DNA from: Strobilurus pachycystidiatus
Lineage: Eukaryota; Basidiomycota; Agaricomycetes; Agaricales; Physalacriaceae
Reading direction: 5' to 3'
DNA: 64,000 nt
NCBI GenBank assembly: GCA_019915135.1
Contig: JAHLMK010000006.1
Span: forward strand, 1,674,001 to 1,738,000
Shown here: piece by piece, positions 1-9,323 of the stretch
Layout of the letters: each line of letters begins with the position of its first letter
Numbering within the stretch: position 1 is the stretch's first letter
Notes under the pieces: generated by a model
Seen by the model: only the letters and a program-made list of their open reading frames with translations
What the model was told of the DNA's origin: nothing
Databases searched by the model: none
Program-made: the position numbers and the translations under genes

Positions 1-826
1 GCGGGTGCAGAAGATGAAGGACGAAAGATGGGAATTCATGGCTTATCGGTTCGATATGGACCAATCTAGTGAGCGATCTTTTTCTCTTCAATTGCTTGGT
101 CCTTACGCTTGATAGGTTCCTCCAGTATAGCCTCGAGTTGTTGGTCGGAGATATCCACAGTCTGTGATTAATACTGCACCATACTTCTTACATATATTAC
201 ATTTACATTAAACGGACCAGGAGTCTCAAGGTTGAGGATCCGAACGGTGTCGTAGATATGGCTCGCAACGATTGATGCCAGTGAGGATAGTCTGGTACGA
301 AGCTTATCAAAACTACAAAGGGCCCCGCTTGCTCACGAGTCACGCTGGTTAAGAGCAAATTCGACTAAGTGGTACCCGATGCTACCGGACGTGATGTTAG
401 TCTCCAGACGACCAGCAACCACCATCTTGTGGGGATGTGCATCGCGAGTGTTGTACATCGCCTTTTGTCTTTCCAAACCGTCTCGCGATCGTAATTACTT
501 CTCACACCCTTTGCTTCACTCACTCCTTTCACCATCATCTTGACTCCCTTGTTTCTTCATGCAAGACTGGTGGCCCTTCGGACTTCCTGGTGCTCTTTAG
601 GACACATGTCTCTGCTAGTATGGTTGCAGATAACCAGTCCTCAAACCCGTCTAGCTGACAGGTCTGTAGTGCATCCGTATCCTACCAGACGATGACCTGC
701 AGCAGGATAGGGAGACTGCCACAGAAACTGCGCCGCCGGCGTACATGTCATTATCATAGATCATTGAAGGTGCTGGAATAGACTATTATACTATAGGTAT
801 CTATTTATAGGCGATGAGTGGCAATG
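1..826. other. No gene recognised
   Basis: No reading frame here shows family motifs or a splice-consistent gene. The one short plus-strand frame at 437-658 has no coding character. I see no clear repeat. Confidence 0.5.
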
Positions 827-1769
827 TCAATAACAAAGACTGACACATCTATCCTCATACTCGTCCCACTTCTTCGTCACCGCTTGCACCAGAAAGTGCG
901 CTACGTCCCGTCTCGAGATCTTCCACCCATTGACGGCTTCACCATCTGATACCCTATACGCGTACGCGTCGGAATCGGCTTTGCACTTCCCATCCGTGAA
1001 GAGCCCAGCCCTGACGACCAACGCGTTCTTCATACTACCGGAAGGTAGTAGTCCATCCCTTTTAGTCCAACTCTCCCCCATATAATCTGGTCCTGGGCCG
1101 ATGTCCCAGGCTCGTCCGGCGCAGTGAGCCAACGCGCGCCTAACTTGTCGGCGTGGGGCTCGGCGATGAAGTATCCGTAAAAGCCTTTGATCGTGAAGGG
1201 GAGATTGGCGTGCGAGGTGGGGGTGACGCCGATTGAGGAAATGAGAACCAGTTTGGGCGGGGAAGATGAGGGTGGGATGGTGCAGAGGACGTTGAGGAGG
1301 CATTGGGTGACGAGGTTGGGAGGGTTAGTGATGAAACCTCTCGTTAGATGGAAGGATGGAGCGCCGCCTTCGTGAGGAGACTTGTCAGTTCACGTCACAG
1401 TGCAATCATACTTATGTATACTGACCGATTGTAAAAAGCAAAATGTCAATTGGCGCCAGTGAAGATGCTGCGTTCCATGCGGTTTTGACGTCCTCTTGCT
1501 TCAGTGCATCGCATTTAACGAGTTTGGCTTGACCAGACGCGATGAAAGGTTCTATTCCCTGGTTTCCATCGAATACGGATGTGGAACGGAGGGCGAATGT
1601 AACAGTCGACCCGAGTCCTTGAAGTTTTCGATGAAGATCAGGGGGAATTTCTCGACAAGAGGGGATACAGATATTTACCCAATAAGCGGATAGCAGCGTA
1701 GTAGCCAACGCCTTTAGATCCACCGAGGACAAGAATGTTGTTATACCCTTCAAGGTTTGCTGAAGACAT
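827..1769 (-). pseudogene. NAD(P)-binding (Rossmann) protein, frameshifted
   Basis: This resembles fungal NAD(P)-binding (NmrA/epimerase-like) proteins. Exon 1 starts at 1769 and carries the dinucleotide-binding loop ILVLGGSKGVGYY. Introns at 1618-1678 and 1368-1425 keep the frame and join RLLG to LGSTVTF and LLFTIG to GAPSF. The third exon reads well to about ADKLGA near 1140. The family-like continuation (ALAHCAGRAW, later NALVVRAGLFTDGKCKADSDAY and WKISRRDVAHF) lies in another frame, ending at 827. No intron signal joins the two frames, so a small indel near 1135-1145 breaks the gene or is a sequencing error. Protein without the break would be about 270 residues. Substrate is unknown. Confidence 0.7.
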
Positions 1770-2488
1770 AGGCGATGATGAGAGATGGCAGTAGGTCGGT
1801 GAAGCTGGTGACCGTTTTATAGTGGCATAGCACAGCTCAATGGCGCGCGCCGCGGATCTACCACAACCGATGTGAAACGCGTCTCTCCAGACAGAATGTC
1901 ACCGTCAATTACGCGTACGTTGCCACGCGTCGTTCGGTGGGGTGTCGGCAGTGCCGCAGTACTCGGCGCATAAATCTGGACAGGAGACTGAGTCCATCGG
2001 CTGGTATGAGGATCTTCGGACGAAAGAGGCCTGAAGCGAATGAAGTCAAGAGCATGCCAGGTAGAGAGAGAGTCCTCTGTACATTGCATGCAGAATGGAT
2101 TCAAGGGCGTTGGAAGAGACGCGAAGATAATCATAATGGATAACCGACGATTACGAACCCATCCGGCCAGCATGCGGCATCAGGACCGTGCCGAGCGGTT
2201 TCTCGGGCCGTCTTGACACGCGAAAACACAAACTTTAGAATTCGAATTCCGAAGGCCCGCTACCAGCAACAGCTGGCAAGTTCAACGCTCAACATCAACC
2301 GTCGTCTTTCAGTCATTCCCATACTCATCCCACCCCTCCGTGACCGCGCGAATAAGTAACAGCGTCGGACAGCTACGCGCGAAATCCTCGAAAGTCAATC
2401 ATCTTATTCTAGAGCCACAGGCTACATGTTTACAAGATCAGGACGTTCGGAATCCATATGGCTACTCTACAGTCTAAGTACTGATTAT
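1770..2488. other. Intergenic, nothing firm
   Basis: A minus-strand frame of 118 codons at 1817-2173 has no recognisable motif and overlaps the probable promoter of the NAD(P)-binding gene. I do not call it. Confidence 0.45.
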
Positions 2489-3086
2489 CTAGCAAGCGCC
2501 TGAATTGGGATCAAGCGTGAGCTGGAAGTTCCCGTCGGCGCGGATGCCACCGTGGCCATTGCAGCCGTTGTTCGTGGCGGTCATATCGTCAATGCACTCT
2601 TGTTTTCCAATCTGGGCGCCTCCGCCACCAGTGTTGGTGACTGCCATGCTAGAGGTGAAACATCAACATCGGCTCGATACAGACGAGAGCAACATCCTCG
2701 ACGTACTTGCATCGGAAGCCCGTTGCATCGAAGCAAGTCGAGATGGTCTGACCAGCGCCAAACTGCACAGAGTGAGTTCTTGTCATTTCTTTCGTGTGGA
2801 TTAAACTTACAGTGGCACCGTCAATAGCGGAACAAATGCCATCAATGGCACCAGAGCAGTCCCCGGCTTGTCTACAGCCGCGATAGGTTGCGTGAATATT
2901 CTGGAGATAGTAGAGCAGTGCAAGACATGACTGACCCGCCGCTGAAGCACCCTACTGCGCGAGCAGAGGGGGCAAAGGCCGCAAGGCAGATGGTGATGAT
3001 GGCTACCTGTTCAAGGAGGAGAGGTATGTCAGTTGTAGGTCATCAAGAGAGAGAGAGGTAGTTCCACTGACAAAGGATGGGTACAT
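2489..3086 (-). CDS. Small secreted glycan-binding protein, Y3-like
   Basis: Five exons give about 120 residues. Exon 1 codes MYPSF; an intron then opens a hydrophobic signal peptide (VAIITICLAAFAPSARA). The mature part begins GCFSGGQ and has eight cysteines. The C-terminal half carries TNTGGGG, then C..DM....GC.GHGG.R..GNF and ends DPNSGAC. This layout matches my memory of the Coprinus comatus Y3-like glycan-binding domain of basidiomycetes; that match rests on pattern recall. All four introns have GT..AG ends, for example the splice joining FSGG to QAGDC and the one joining FRC to NMAVTN. A TATA box lies 63 nt upstream. Likely extracellular; a sugar-binding or defence role is inferred from the family. 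Confidence 0.72.
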
Positions 3087-3148
3087 TGTAGATTGTTCAA
3101 GTGGGAATTTCAAGTTGGGATGAGAAAGAATGAGAGCTGACGGCCGTA

Positions 3149-3154
3149 CTTATA
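3149..3154 (-). promoter_or_regulatory. TATA box of the Y3-like gene
   Basis: TATAAG on the minus strand, about 63 nt upstream of the start codon at 3086. Beyond it, 3155-3477 holds nothing recognisable up to the retrotransposon. Confidence 0.5.
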
Positions 3155-3477
3155 CTTTCTGAGTCGTGCTGTACAGTACCGTTTAGGACACGTACGTTTG
3201 GGTAAGACGCATGCTACGCCATCGCCACAATCTGGGCCTCGTTTCATCTTCATCGCGACAAGTTCATATAGACTTTGCTCCACGGCGTCGTCGCCCCGAG
3301 ACGACGGGTGGTCAAGCGCTCAAGATTTAGCAGTAATTAGCATCTCTTGAATGGATTTATCAAGCGTGTGGATCGTTAGAAATAGAATGAAACTTGATGT
3401 ATTTCGCCCACTGCTACAGGCGAGTTGGCTAGTGACTCAGTCAGTATTGAAATCTACCGTATGAATCGGGGAGCAAC

Positions 3478-4074
3478 TGTAGATGCCTAAACGGTCCTGT
3501 ACAAGAAATATGTACGCGTGGGGGATACCCCAATATCCGAGAGACTAGCTCGAGGATAGGCGAAACGTGCTGAGCGATGCGGAATGTGTAGGCAAGGTGT
3601 TCGCCTACAGTGAAGGGAAACGGCAAGTGATGCTCAGGCGGAGTGTGTCACCTGAGATCGAGTGAGGCGAGGGAGTTTGCCAAGTGAGAGTGAGCAGTAT
3701 CGAGTGAAAGTGGGTGATATCTAACTGAGTAACTACTACAAGTGTGTCGCCTTAAATCCAATACTCTGCGTAATCTCTCTTCCTTGCGGAACTGTCCAGG
3801 CGAGCATCGGTCTTCCTCGCCTATACTGTCAAGCGAGGTCTTGCCTGAACTTCGCCTGTGTGGATCAGAGATGGCCCACCACTCCTCTATCCGGGCTCAT
3901 CTAGTAGCGAGTACTGCGGAGTAGTGGAGCGGGCGGTGTGCGCTTCCTGTCCGAGCGACGCGGCTCATGTCTTGGCAGTATGGTCCCTTCGGCCGAAGGT
4001 CCCTCGCCTGAGGCATGCGCCTAGTATGCCGACAACAGCTGAGTTCCCTCCTCAGGGAGAACTCAGTCTGTACA
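3478..4074 (-). repeat. 3' LTR of the retrotransposon
   Basis: A 597-bp direct repeat of 7794-8390. I saw no difference between the two copies where I compared them, which points to a recent insertion. It lies directly downstream of the polypurine tract in element orientation. Confidence 0.9.
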
Positions 4075-4083
4075 TCTCCCCCC
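4075..4083 (-). other. Polypurine tract
   Basis: GGGGGGAGA on the minus strand directly abuts the 3' LTR, the expected place for plus-strand priming during reverse transcription. It fixes the element's orientation. Confidence 0.75.
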
Positions 4084-4118
4084 AACTAAAATTTCCTAGC
4101 CCCTTCCCAGCCCCTTCC

Positions 4119-4125
4119 TATAAAA
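4119..4125 (+). promoter_or_regulatory. TATA-like box antisense to the element
   Basis: TATAAAA on the plus strand within the 3' internal region, preceded by a C-rich, T-rich stretch. It would drive transcription antisense to Gag-Pol. No good plus-strand gene follows, so this may be chance. Confidence 0.25.
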
Positions 4126-4404
4126 GGGCAACCCCTTCTACTCCTCAACACTCGACTTCCCCCCCATGTATCAGACCGACCCCAACATCATCACTGTTCC
4201 CTGCCCCGAGCCTCTCCCCAACCAGGCCCAAGGCTCCGTTGACCGATCATTGTCGTCCCGTTTATCTTCAACCTCAGTCGTCGTTACGACAGTAGTCAAG
4301 TCGTGAGGTTCTTGGAATCAGATAGTTGTCGTAAATGTGTGTTGCGTAAAAGTAATCCGGAATCAGGCGTCCCCTATCCAGATTGTCGTTGCCTGAGTTT
4401 CAGG

Positions 4405-4600
4405 CGTAGCATGGGCGAAACAGCATCAAACCTGCTTGCCCGTAGTCGAAAACAGGCTAGCAACGAGCCTAACCCATTGTAGTGAGAGTGGGACAGCATC
4501 AATCCTGTCCAGTTGTAGGCCGCCAAGTAGGAAACCAAGTCGCGCCCTAAGGCAGTAGTAGTGAAAGCGAGGCAGCATCAAACCTGCCTGCCTGAAGTAG
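4405..4600 (-). repeat. Three diverged direct repeats in the Pol 3' region
   Basis: The unit CAGCATCAA(A/T)CCTG occurs three times, near 4411, 4495 and 4573, each about 80 nt apart and followed by related sequence. The repeats overlap the end of the Pol-frame stub and may mark the sequence that replaced the deleted Pol core. Confidence 0.5.
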
Positions 4601-5346
4601 TAGACCAAAAGCGCCAAAATGGCGGACGTAGGCGAGAATGGCGGAGGGTTGATTGAGAGTTGTGGCATGTCAGCAAGAGGATCGCCTTTGATGTCGCGGA
4701 CTACTTGGAAGAACTCTGGCAGTGTTCCTGCCACTGGATTGGTCCTTGTGGCAACCGGTTTGTACTTCTGAGCCGCAAAAACATCAACAGGCGTACTCGC
4801 GTCGGCAATGGAATGGTTCAGGGCATCAACCTCGCCTATGACCTGGGCAAGGTTGACTTCGTAGTGAGGGTTTTGATTGATTATAGAAGCAAGGGCAGAA
4901 TGAGTGGAAGGAATTGGAACTGGGATACTGATTGGAACCGCCTTTGGGGCAGGCGCAGTATCTGCCAATGAGTCTTCGGCGCCATATGTGGCGGCTGCTA
5001 AGACAAAGGCTTTTGTTGTGAATGAGGTAGGCAGATCAGACTGTACTGCAGAATTAACAGCACTGTCTGAAATGCCTGCGATAGAGATTGAGAATCCGGG
5101 TATAGTTGTGGAATCCTTGAAGAGTGATGGCTCTTCTAAAGGTTTCCCGAGTCGAGGTGTCCTAGGCGATGTATCCGTTGCATGTGTGACCGTAATAAAC
5201 AGAGCTAAATGTTCGTCAGTGGTGTCTTCCATTAGTTCCATGAATCCTTCAGCGTGTTGGTGTCCAGAAGTCCGATATCCGATGCGTCTAGTGCAGGCGC
5301 AAAGCGGGCATTCCCTCGCGCATGCGTAGGAATAGTAACCACCCAA
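4426..5346 (-). CDS. Pol-frame remnant of the retrotransposon
   Basis: A 306-residue frame overlapping the end of the Gag-protease frame by about 115 nt in the -1 frame, a normal arrangement for gag-pol. The middle holds DVFAAQKYKPVA, then LPEFFQVVRDIKGDPLADMPQL and NPPPFSPT. From family knowledge this is the linker just before reverse transcriptase in agaricomycete gypsy elements. After that point no YxDD, RNase H or HHCC/DDE motif follows; the frame runs into unrelated, repeat-containing sequence and stops. The whole reverse transcriptase-integrase core is therefore missing. It could be read only by -1 frameshifting, and I found no canonical slippery heptamer. Confidence 0.6.
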   Translation of the reverse strand: MGGYYSYACARECPLCACTRRIGYRTSGHQHAEGFMELMEDTTDEHLALFITVTHATDTSPRTPRLGKPLEEPSLFKDSTTIPGFSISIAGISDSAVNSAVQSDLPTSFTTKAFVLAAATYGAEDSLADTAPAPKAVPISIPVPIPSTHSALASIINQNPHYEVNLAQVIGEVDALNHSIADASTPVDVFAAQKYKPVATRTNPVAGTLPEFFQVVRDIKGDPLADMPQLSINPPPFSPTSAILALLVYYFRQAGLMLPRFHYYCLRARLGFLLGGLQLDRIDAVPLSLQWVRLVASLFSTTGKQV

Positions 5347-7607
5347 TCCGAGTTGGGATCATGCAGTGTTATTGTCTGCTGCCCATCCATATAGTTTTGA
5401 ACCAAGCTTTCCGTCAACACCCCAAATGGGCGACCCAGTAGGATGTCGTAGGCAACACCCCGCAGAACGTGGACTTGTAGGAAAACAGTCATTCCGCCTA
5501 TGGTGAAAGGAACGTTTCGACACATTCCTAGAGACTGGTCGACGCCTTGGTTTGCTGATTGGACGGCAATCCGTGTTGTGCTGTCCATTGGCAGCTTCAA
5601 CTTTTTCCAGACTCTGTCGGACATTGCAATGACTTGAGCTCCGTCGTCTAGGATGGCTTCCACCTCACAAGTATGGCTGATTGTGGGTGTTATGGCTCGC
5701 AAAGCTAGCGATTGAGCCCCAACCACTACGCCTGTATCCTGGAGTGAGGAGTAGAAAGCGTCGAGTGTGTCGGTTGACGGAGTCTCATCGATCTCCATCA
5801 CAGTGAGCACAAGGGTATCCGCCATTGCCTGAGGCTCGCCTAGTGGTACCCGTTTGTTTGACACCATCTCTCTAAACTTTTTGCGGAGTTCAGGAGAAAG
5901 GACAAGAAGATCCTTCGTGGAGATAGTCGTTGAGCCTTCCATGATTTGCTGCAGGACGTTCCTAATGGTCTCTCCGTCTTCCTGAACAATAGGCGGCTGC
6001 GTCCGGTACTGTCGGGTCTCCTCTGGTTCTGCGGCCTTCTTCTGGGAAGCTAAGAATGGATTCCTAGCGTTGCTGCTGGTAGGCTCCGGCTGTGATACTT
6101 GTTTCGGCTCTGGTACCTCCTTGATCTGTGTGGTTGAAGGTGCCTTGGAAATTGGTACCAAATCATCATCAGGTACCTCCTCGATGCGCGAAGTTGTAGG
6201 CGCTTCCCGTGCAGTCTCTGCCTTGCCTGCCTTGGGAATGCTGGTAGTTGAAGGCAAGGGTGGAGCTGCTTTTGGGTTCCGGAGGTCAGACGCGCGGGCC
6301 ACTACTCTCTTGCCGTACGGGATAGGTGGGGCAAGTTGTGTCCCTCGCCTAGTTGTAATATAGGCAGCCTCTACTGAGGCATCCCATATCTGCGGCTTTT
6401 GTGTATACTCCGTGGAGATCAAGGTAGCAGATTGCGGAATTCGTGAGGCGCCTGCTGATCCCGGTGGTACTACCTCGACAAGGAAGGTGTTGCCTGTACC
6501 AGCTGGCGGAGTGATACCGGGATTAGCAGCATTCCAGGCGACGATGCGCTCGTAGAGTGAGCCAGGGCCCCTAGGCCAGTTCCGACTGCCGTCTCGCATG
6601 ACGGTTTTGCCGACATTGTCAAGTTTGACAACACCACTAGCCACAGCATTTTTATGGATGTCGCAAACATTCCAGTTTGCACAGACCCCACCACAGAAGC
6701 AAGAGTTCTTCTTCCTAGGTGGATACAATGGAGTCATATTGGCTCCTGTCGCAGGCGAGGATCCCGATGATGTCTGCGCAGCCGTGAACGTGTTGACTGT
6801 GGCGAGATTGGCTGCTACTAGAGCCTCGACTATAGCTGTTGCAATTGTCTTTGGCTCTAGTCCCTCCAGTTTCACTGTTGCCTTTGCCGACGTTTCGGTA
6901 GCAACATAGGTGGACGTTCCTGACAGGCAGAATTCTGCTTGTGTGATGAGGTCTGTCAGGGCGTGAGGTCGTGCGGGCGAGTGATCTGGGAACTTGATCT
7001 CGAGTCGCCTGTTGACCTTCTCGCGTAGAGCACTTCCAAGGCCCCTGACGTATAGGCGGGAAAGCTCTGCCGCAGATGCGATGCCCTCGTCTTCTAGCGC
7101 AAATCCCACTCTCTGAAAGGAGCGAGTGTAGTCGCCTAAAACCTTTAGGTCCTGTGGTGGAGTATTCGCCTTCTGCTTGACAAGGTATTCCAAGTCTGAC
7201 AGCTCATAGCGCCCTACTTCGCGCGAACCAGGGTACTTATCCAGCGCTGCCTCAACAAAAGGCTTCCAAGTAGGCTGAATAATGAGACCGGATGCGAGGT
7301 CTGTGTAGCTCTTGGCTACCGCCATGCGTTTCCAGAGTTCTCGTTCGTCGGCTGGGAGATAGTGGAGTGAGTACTCCACCCATTCTTCCTCTTTCTTCTT
7401 TCCTGTCTCCGTGCAGAGACGTTTGACATCCTCCAAGTAGTCGGCTACATCTTTTGGATTGCCTGTGAAGGCAGGTGCCGATTTACTACCTCTGCCTGGC
7501 ATAGTTTTTGACATTGTAGGCGGAGGTGTGAAGGTGAAGTCGAAGTTGTGGAATGGGAGTAGTGGCGATAATTGTAGGTTGGATAATGAATCTGCTAGTC
7601 GATCCAA
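5232..7607 (-). CDS. gag: Gag-protease polyprotein of the LTR element
   Basis: An uninterrupted 791-residue frame. The N-terminal 250 residues read like a retrotransposon capsid region (PAFTGNPKDVADYLEDVKRL, later a leucine-rich helical part). Near residue 305 is a cysteine-histidine cluster (CFCGGVCANWNVCDIH), a possible nucleic-acid-binding knuckle, although it is not the CCHC form. A Pro/Ser/Thr-rich linker with repeated ..KEVPE/..EEVPD segments follows. Around residue 650 comes a retropepsin-like domain: VEAILDDGAQVIAMSD, then LLGRPFGVL. The usual D-T/S-G triplet reads D-D-G here. An intact frame in an element without polymerase suggests Gag is still useful or the insertion is very young. 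Confidence 0.8.
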   Translation of the reverse strand: MDRLADSLSNLQLSPLLPFHNFDFTFTPPPTMSKTMPGRGSKSAPAFTGNPKDVADYLEDVKRLCTETGKKKEEEWVEYSLHYLPADERELWKRMAVAKSYTDLASGLIIQPTWKPFVEAALDKYPGSREVGRYELSDLEYLVKQKANTPPQDLKVLGDYTRSFQRVGFALEDEGIASAAELSRLYVRGLGSALREKVNRRLEIKFPDHSPARPHALTDLITQAEFCLSGTSTYVATETSAKATVKLEGLEPKTIATAIVEALVAANLATVNTFTAAQTSSGSSPATGANMTPLYPPRKKNSCFCGGVCANWNVCDIHKNAVASGVVKLDNVGKTVMRDGSRNWPRGPGSLYERIVAWNAANPGITPPAGTGNTFLVEVVPPGSAGASRIPQSATLISTEYTQKPQIWDASVEAAYITTRRGTQLAPPIPYGKRVVARASDLRNPKAAPPLPSTTSIPKAGKAETAREAPTTSRIEEVPDDDLVPISKAPSTTQIKEVPEPKQVSQPEPTSSNARNPFLASQKKAAEPEETRQYRTQPPIVQEDGETIRNVLQQIMEGSTTISTKDLLVLSPELRKKFREMVSNKRVPLGEPQAMADTLVLTVMEIDETPSTDTLDAFYSSLQDTGVVVGAQSLALRAITPTISHTCEVEAILDDGAQVIAMSDRVWKKLKLPMDSTTRIAVQSANQGVDQSLGMCRNVPFTIGGMTVFLQVHVLRGVAYDILLGRPFGVLTESLVQNYMDGQQTITLHDPNSDWVVTIPTHARGNARFAPALDASDIGLLDTNTLKDSWN

Positions 7608-7773
7608 GTCCTCTGCTGGTCGAGGGAAAGGTCGTGCTACTGGTGCAGCAGTGTCGCGAGTGACACGAGTCTTTTTGAGAAATCGGCCTTTCTCGTCTCG
7701 TTGTGGTGACGAAGCTCGCTTCGCACGTCTGGCCAGATTTCGAGCTAGGCGGCTCGAAGATGTGGATTATGCC

Positions 7774-7791
7774 CCCTCGCGGTGGGCTCCA
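7774..7791 (-). other. Candidate primer-binding site
   Basis: Two nucleotides after the 5' LTR, the minus strand reads TGGAGCCCACCGCGAGG. TGG at the start would pair with the CCA end of a host tRNA. I cannot assign the tRNA. Confidence 0.5.
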
Positions 7792-7793
7792 CT

Positions 7794-8390
7794 TGTAGAT
7801 GCCTAAACGGTCCTGTACAAGAAATATGTACGCGTGGGGGATACCCCAATATCCGAGAGACTAGCTCGAGGATAGGCGAAACGTGCTGAGCGATGCGGAA
7901 TGTGTAGGCAAGGTGTTCGCCTACAGTGAAGGGAAACGGCAAGTGATGCTCAGGCGGAGTGTGTCACCTGAGATCGAGTGAGGCGAGGGAGTTTGCCAAG
8001 TGAGAGTGAGCAGTATCGAGTGAAAGTGGGTGATATCTAACTGAGTAACTACTACAAGTGTGTCGCCTTAAATCCAATACTCTGCGTAATCTCTCTTCCT
8101 TGCGGAACTGTCCAGGCGAGCATCGGTCTTCCTCGCCTATACTGTCAAGCGAGGTCTTGCCTGAACTTCGCCTGTGTGGATCAGAGATGGCCCACCACTC
8201 CTCTATCCGGGCTCATCTAGTAGCGAGTACTGCGGAGTAGTGGAGCGGGCGGTGTGCGCTTCCTGTCCGAGCGACGCGGCTCATGTCTTGGCAGTATGGT
8301 CCCTTCGGCCGAAGGTCCCTCGCCTGAGGCATGCGCCTAGTATGCCGACAACAGCTGAGTTCCCTCCTCAGGGAGAACTCAGTCTGTACA
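7794..8390 (-). repeat. 5' LTR of the retrotransposon
   Basis: A 597-bp direct repeat of 3478-4074 with TG..CA ends. In element orientation it lies upstream of Gag and should hold the promoter. CAAC follows directly outside it. Confidence 0.9.
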
Positions 8391-9323
8391 CAACAGCCCA
8401 AGATAACAACGGCCTAGGAAGGTGGAGACGTAGTATGTTCTGAGTCCTGACTATGGTAAATGCGCCGAATGAAGAGTTCGGCGTGGTAGGAAGAGATGGC
8501 TACTCTCTGCGGAAGATGAAGGACTCCAGAGAGATGGGTATCAGACATGTCAAATACACGTCTTAGTAGTACAATTGGATTTACGAGTACCAGTCTTTTT
8601 CCCGTTCTCACTCATGGGTTGAGGCCATCCAGTACATAGGTTTGAGAGAGGGGAAGTGATCTTGGGCGCTGGCACTAGAGACAATGAACGAGCAACCTTC
8701 AACAGTTGTTTGGCAGTGACCGTGATAGATCATGGCACGAAAGATGTCCGCTTTCTTAGGCCTTCGCAGCGTTTCGCAAAATCTAATCAGCTCTGACATA
8801 CCTTTTTGTCCTCGTATCATCTTGCTCGTCGAGTCCACCAACTCTCGAGAGGACTTAGACTTTCTCAGCCTCAAACTTAAGAAAACGTACCCACTCTCGC
8901 AAATCGCTGGGTAGCCTCCGTGTCGCTTTGTAGTCAAGGACAACTGAAAATAACTGGCTCGTGGATACACGTATCAGAGTATAATCGACCAGGAAGAACG
9001 ACTTGAATCACGTATGAGCTACATCCCACGGTAAGCAGTATAGTCCAGCAGTTTCGAATATATCACCTGTGGGGCTGTGTTGTCCATAAGCCCGTCTATC
9101 AATAGTAACATCGTTCAAGAAAAGACAGAATCGTCTATGATTGGCAGCATTCGAGCAGATCTGTGATGTCTTGAACTTGGTTCCTGACGCGTTCAACACG
9201 CCATAGCAGTAAGTAATTTCTGGTAGAACCATCTCAAATCATCCTTTGGAGGGTGGAAAGAAAAAACCATAATCAAAGCATTGACTTCTCTTTACATCTC
9301 AACTCACAACCCAGTGTCCGCCC
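8391..9323. other. Intergenic, no supported gene
   Basis: Two minus-strand frames (8608-8970 and 9008-9232) are open but match nothing I know and lack a clear start context. The second has several cysteines and could be a decayed secreted-protein exon. It is not called. Confidence 0.4.

Larger units (their letters stand above)
3478..8390 (-). mobile_element. Non-autonomous LTR retrotransposon (Gag-protease only)
   Basis: A 4,913-bp element bounded by two 597-bp direct repeats that begin TGTAGATG and end CTGTACA, so both ends are TG..CA. CAAC sits directly outside both ends, consistent with a 4-bp target-site duplication. A polypurine tract beside the repeat at 3478-4074 and a TGG-starting primer-binding candidate beside the other repeat both put the element on the minus strand. 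The Gag-protease frame agrees. The 3.7-kb interior codes Gag plus a retropepsin-like domain and a short Pol-frame stub. Reverse transcriptase, RNase H and integrase motifs are absent, so it cannot move by itself. It is probably a deletion derivative of a Ty3/gypsy-type element mobilised in trans. Confidence 0.9.
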
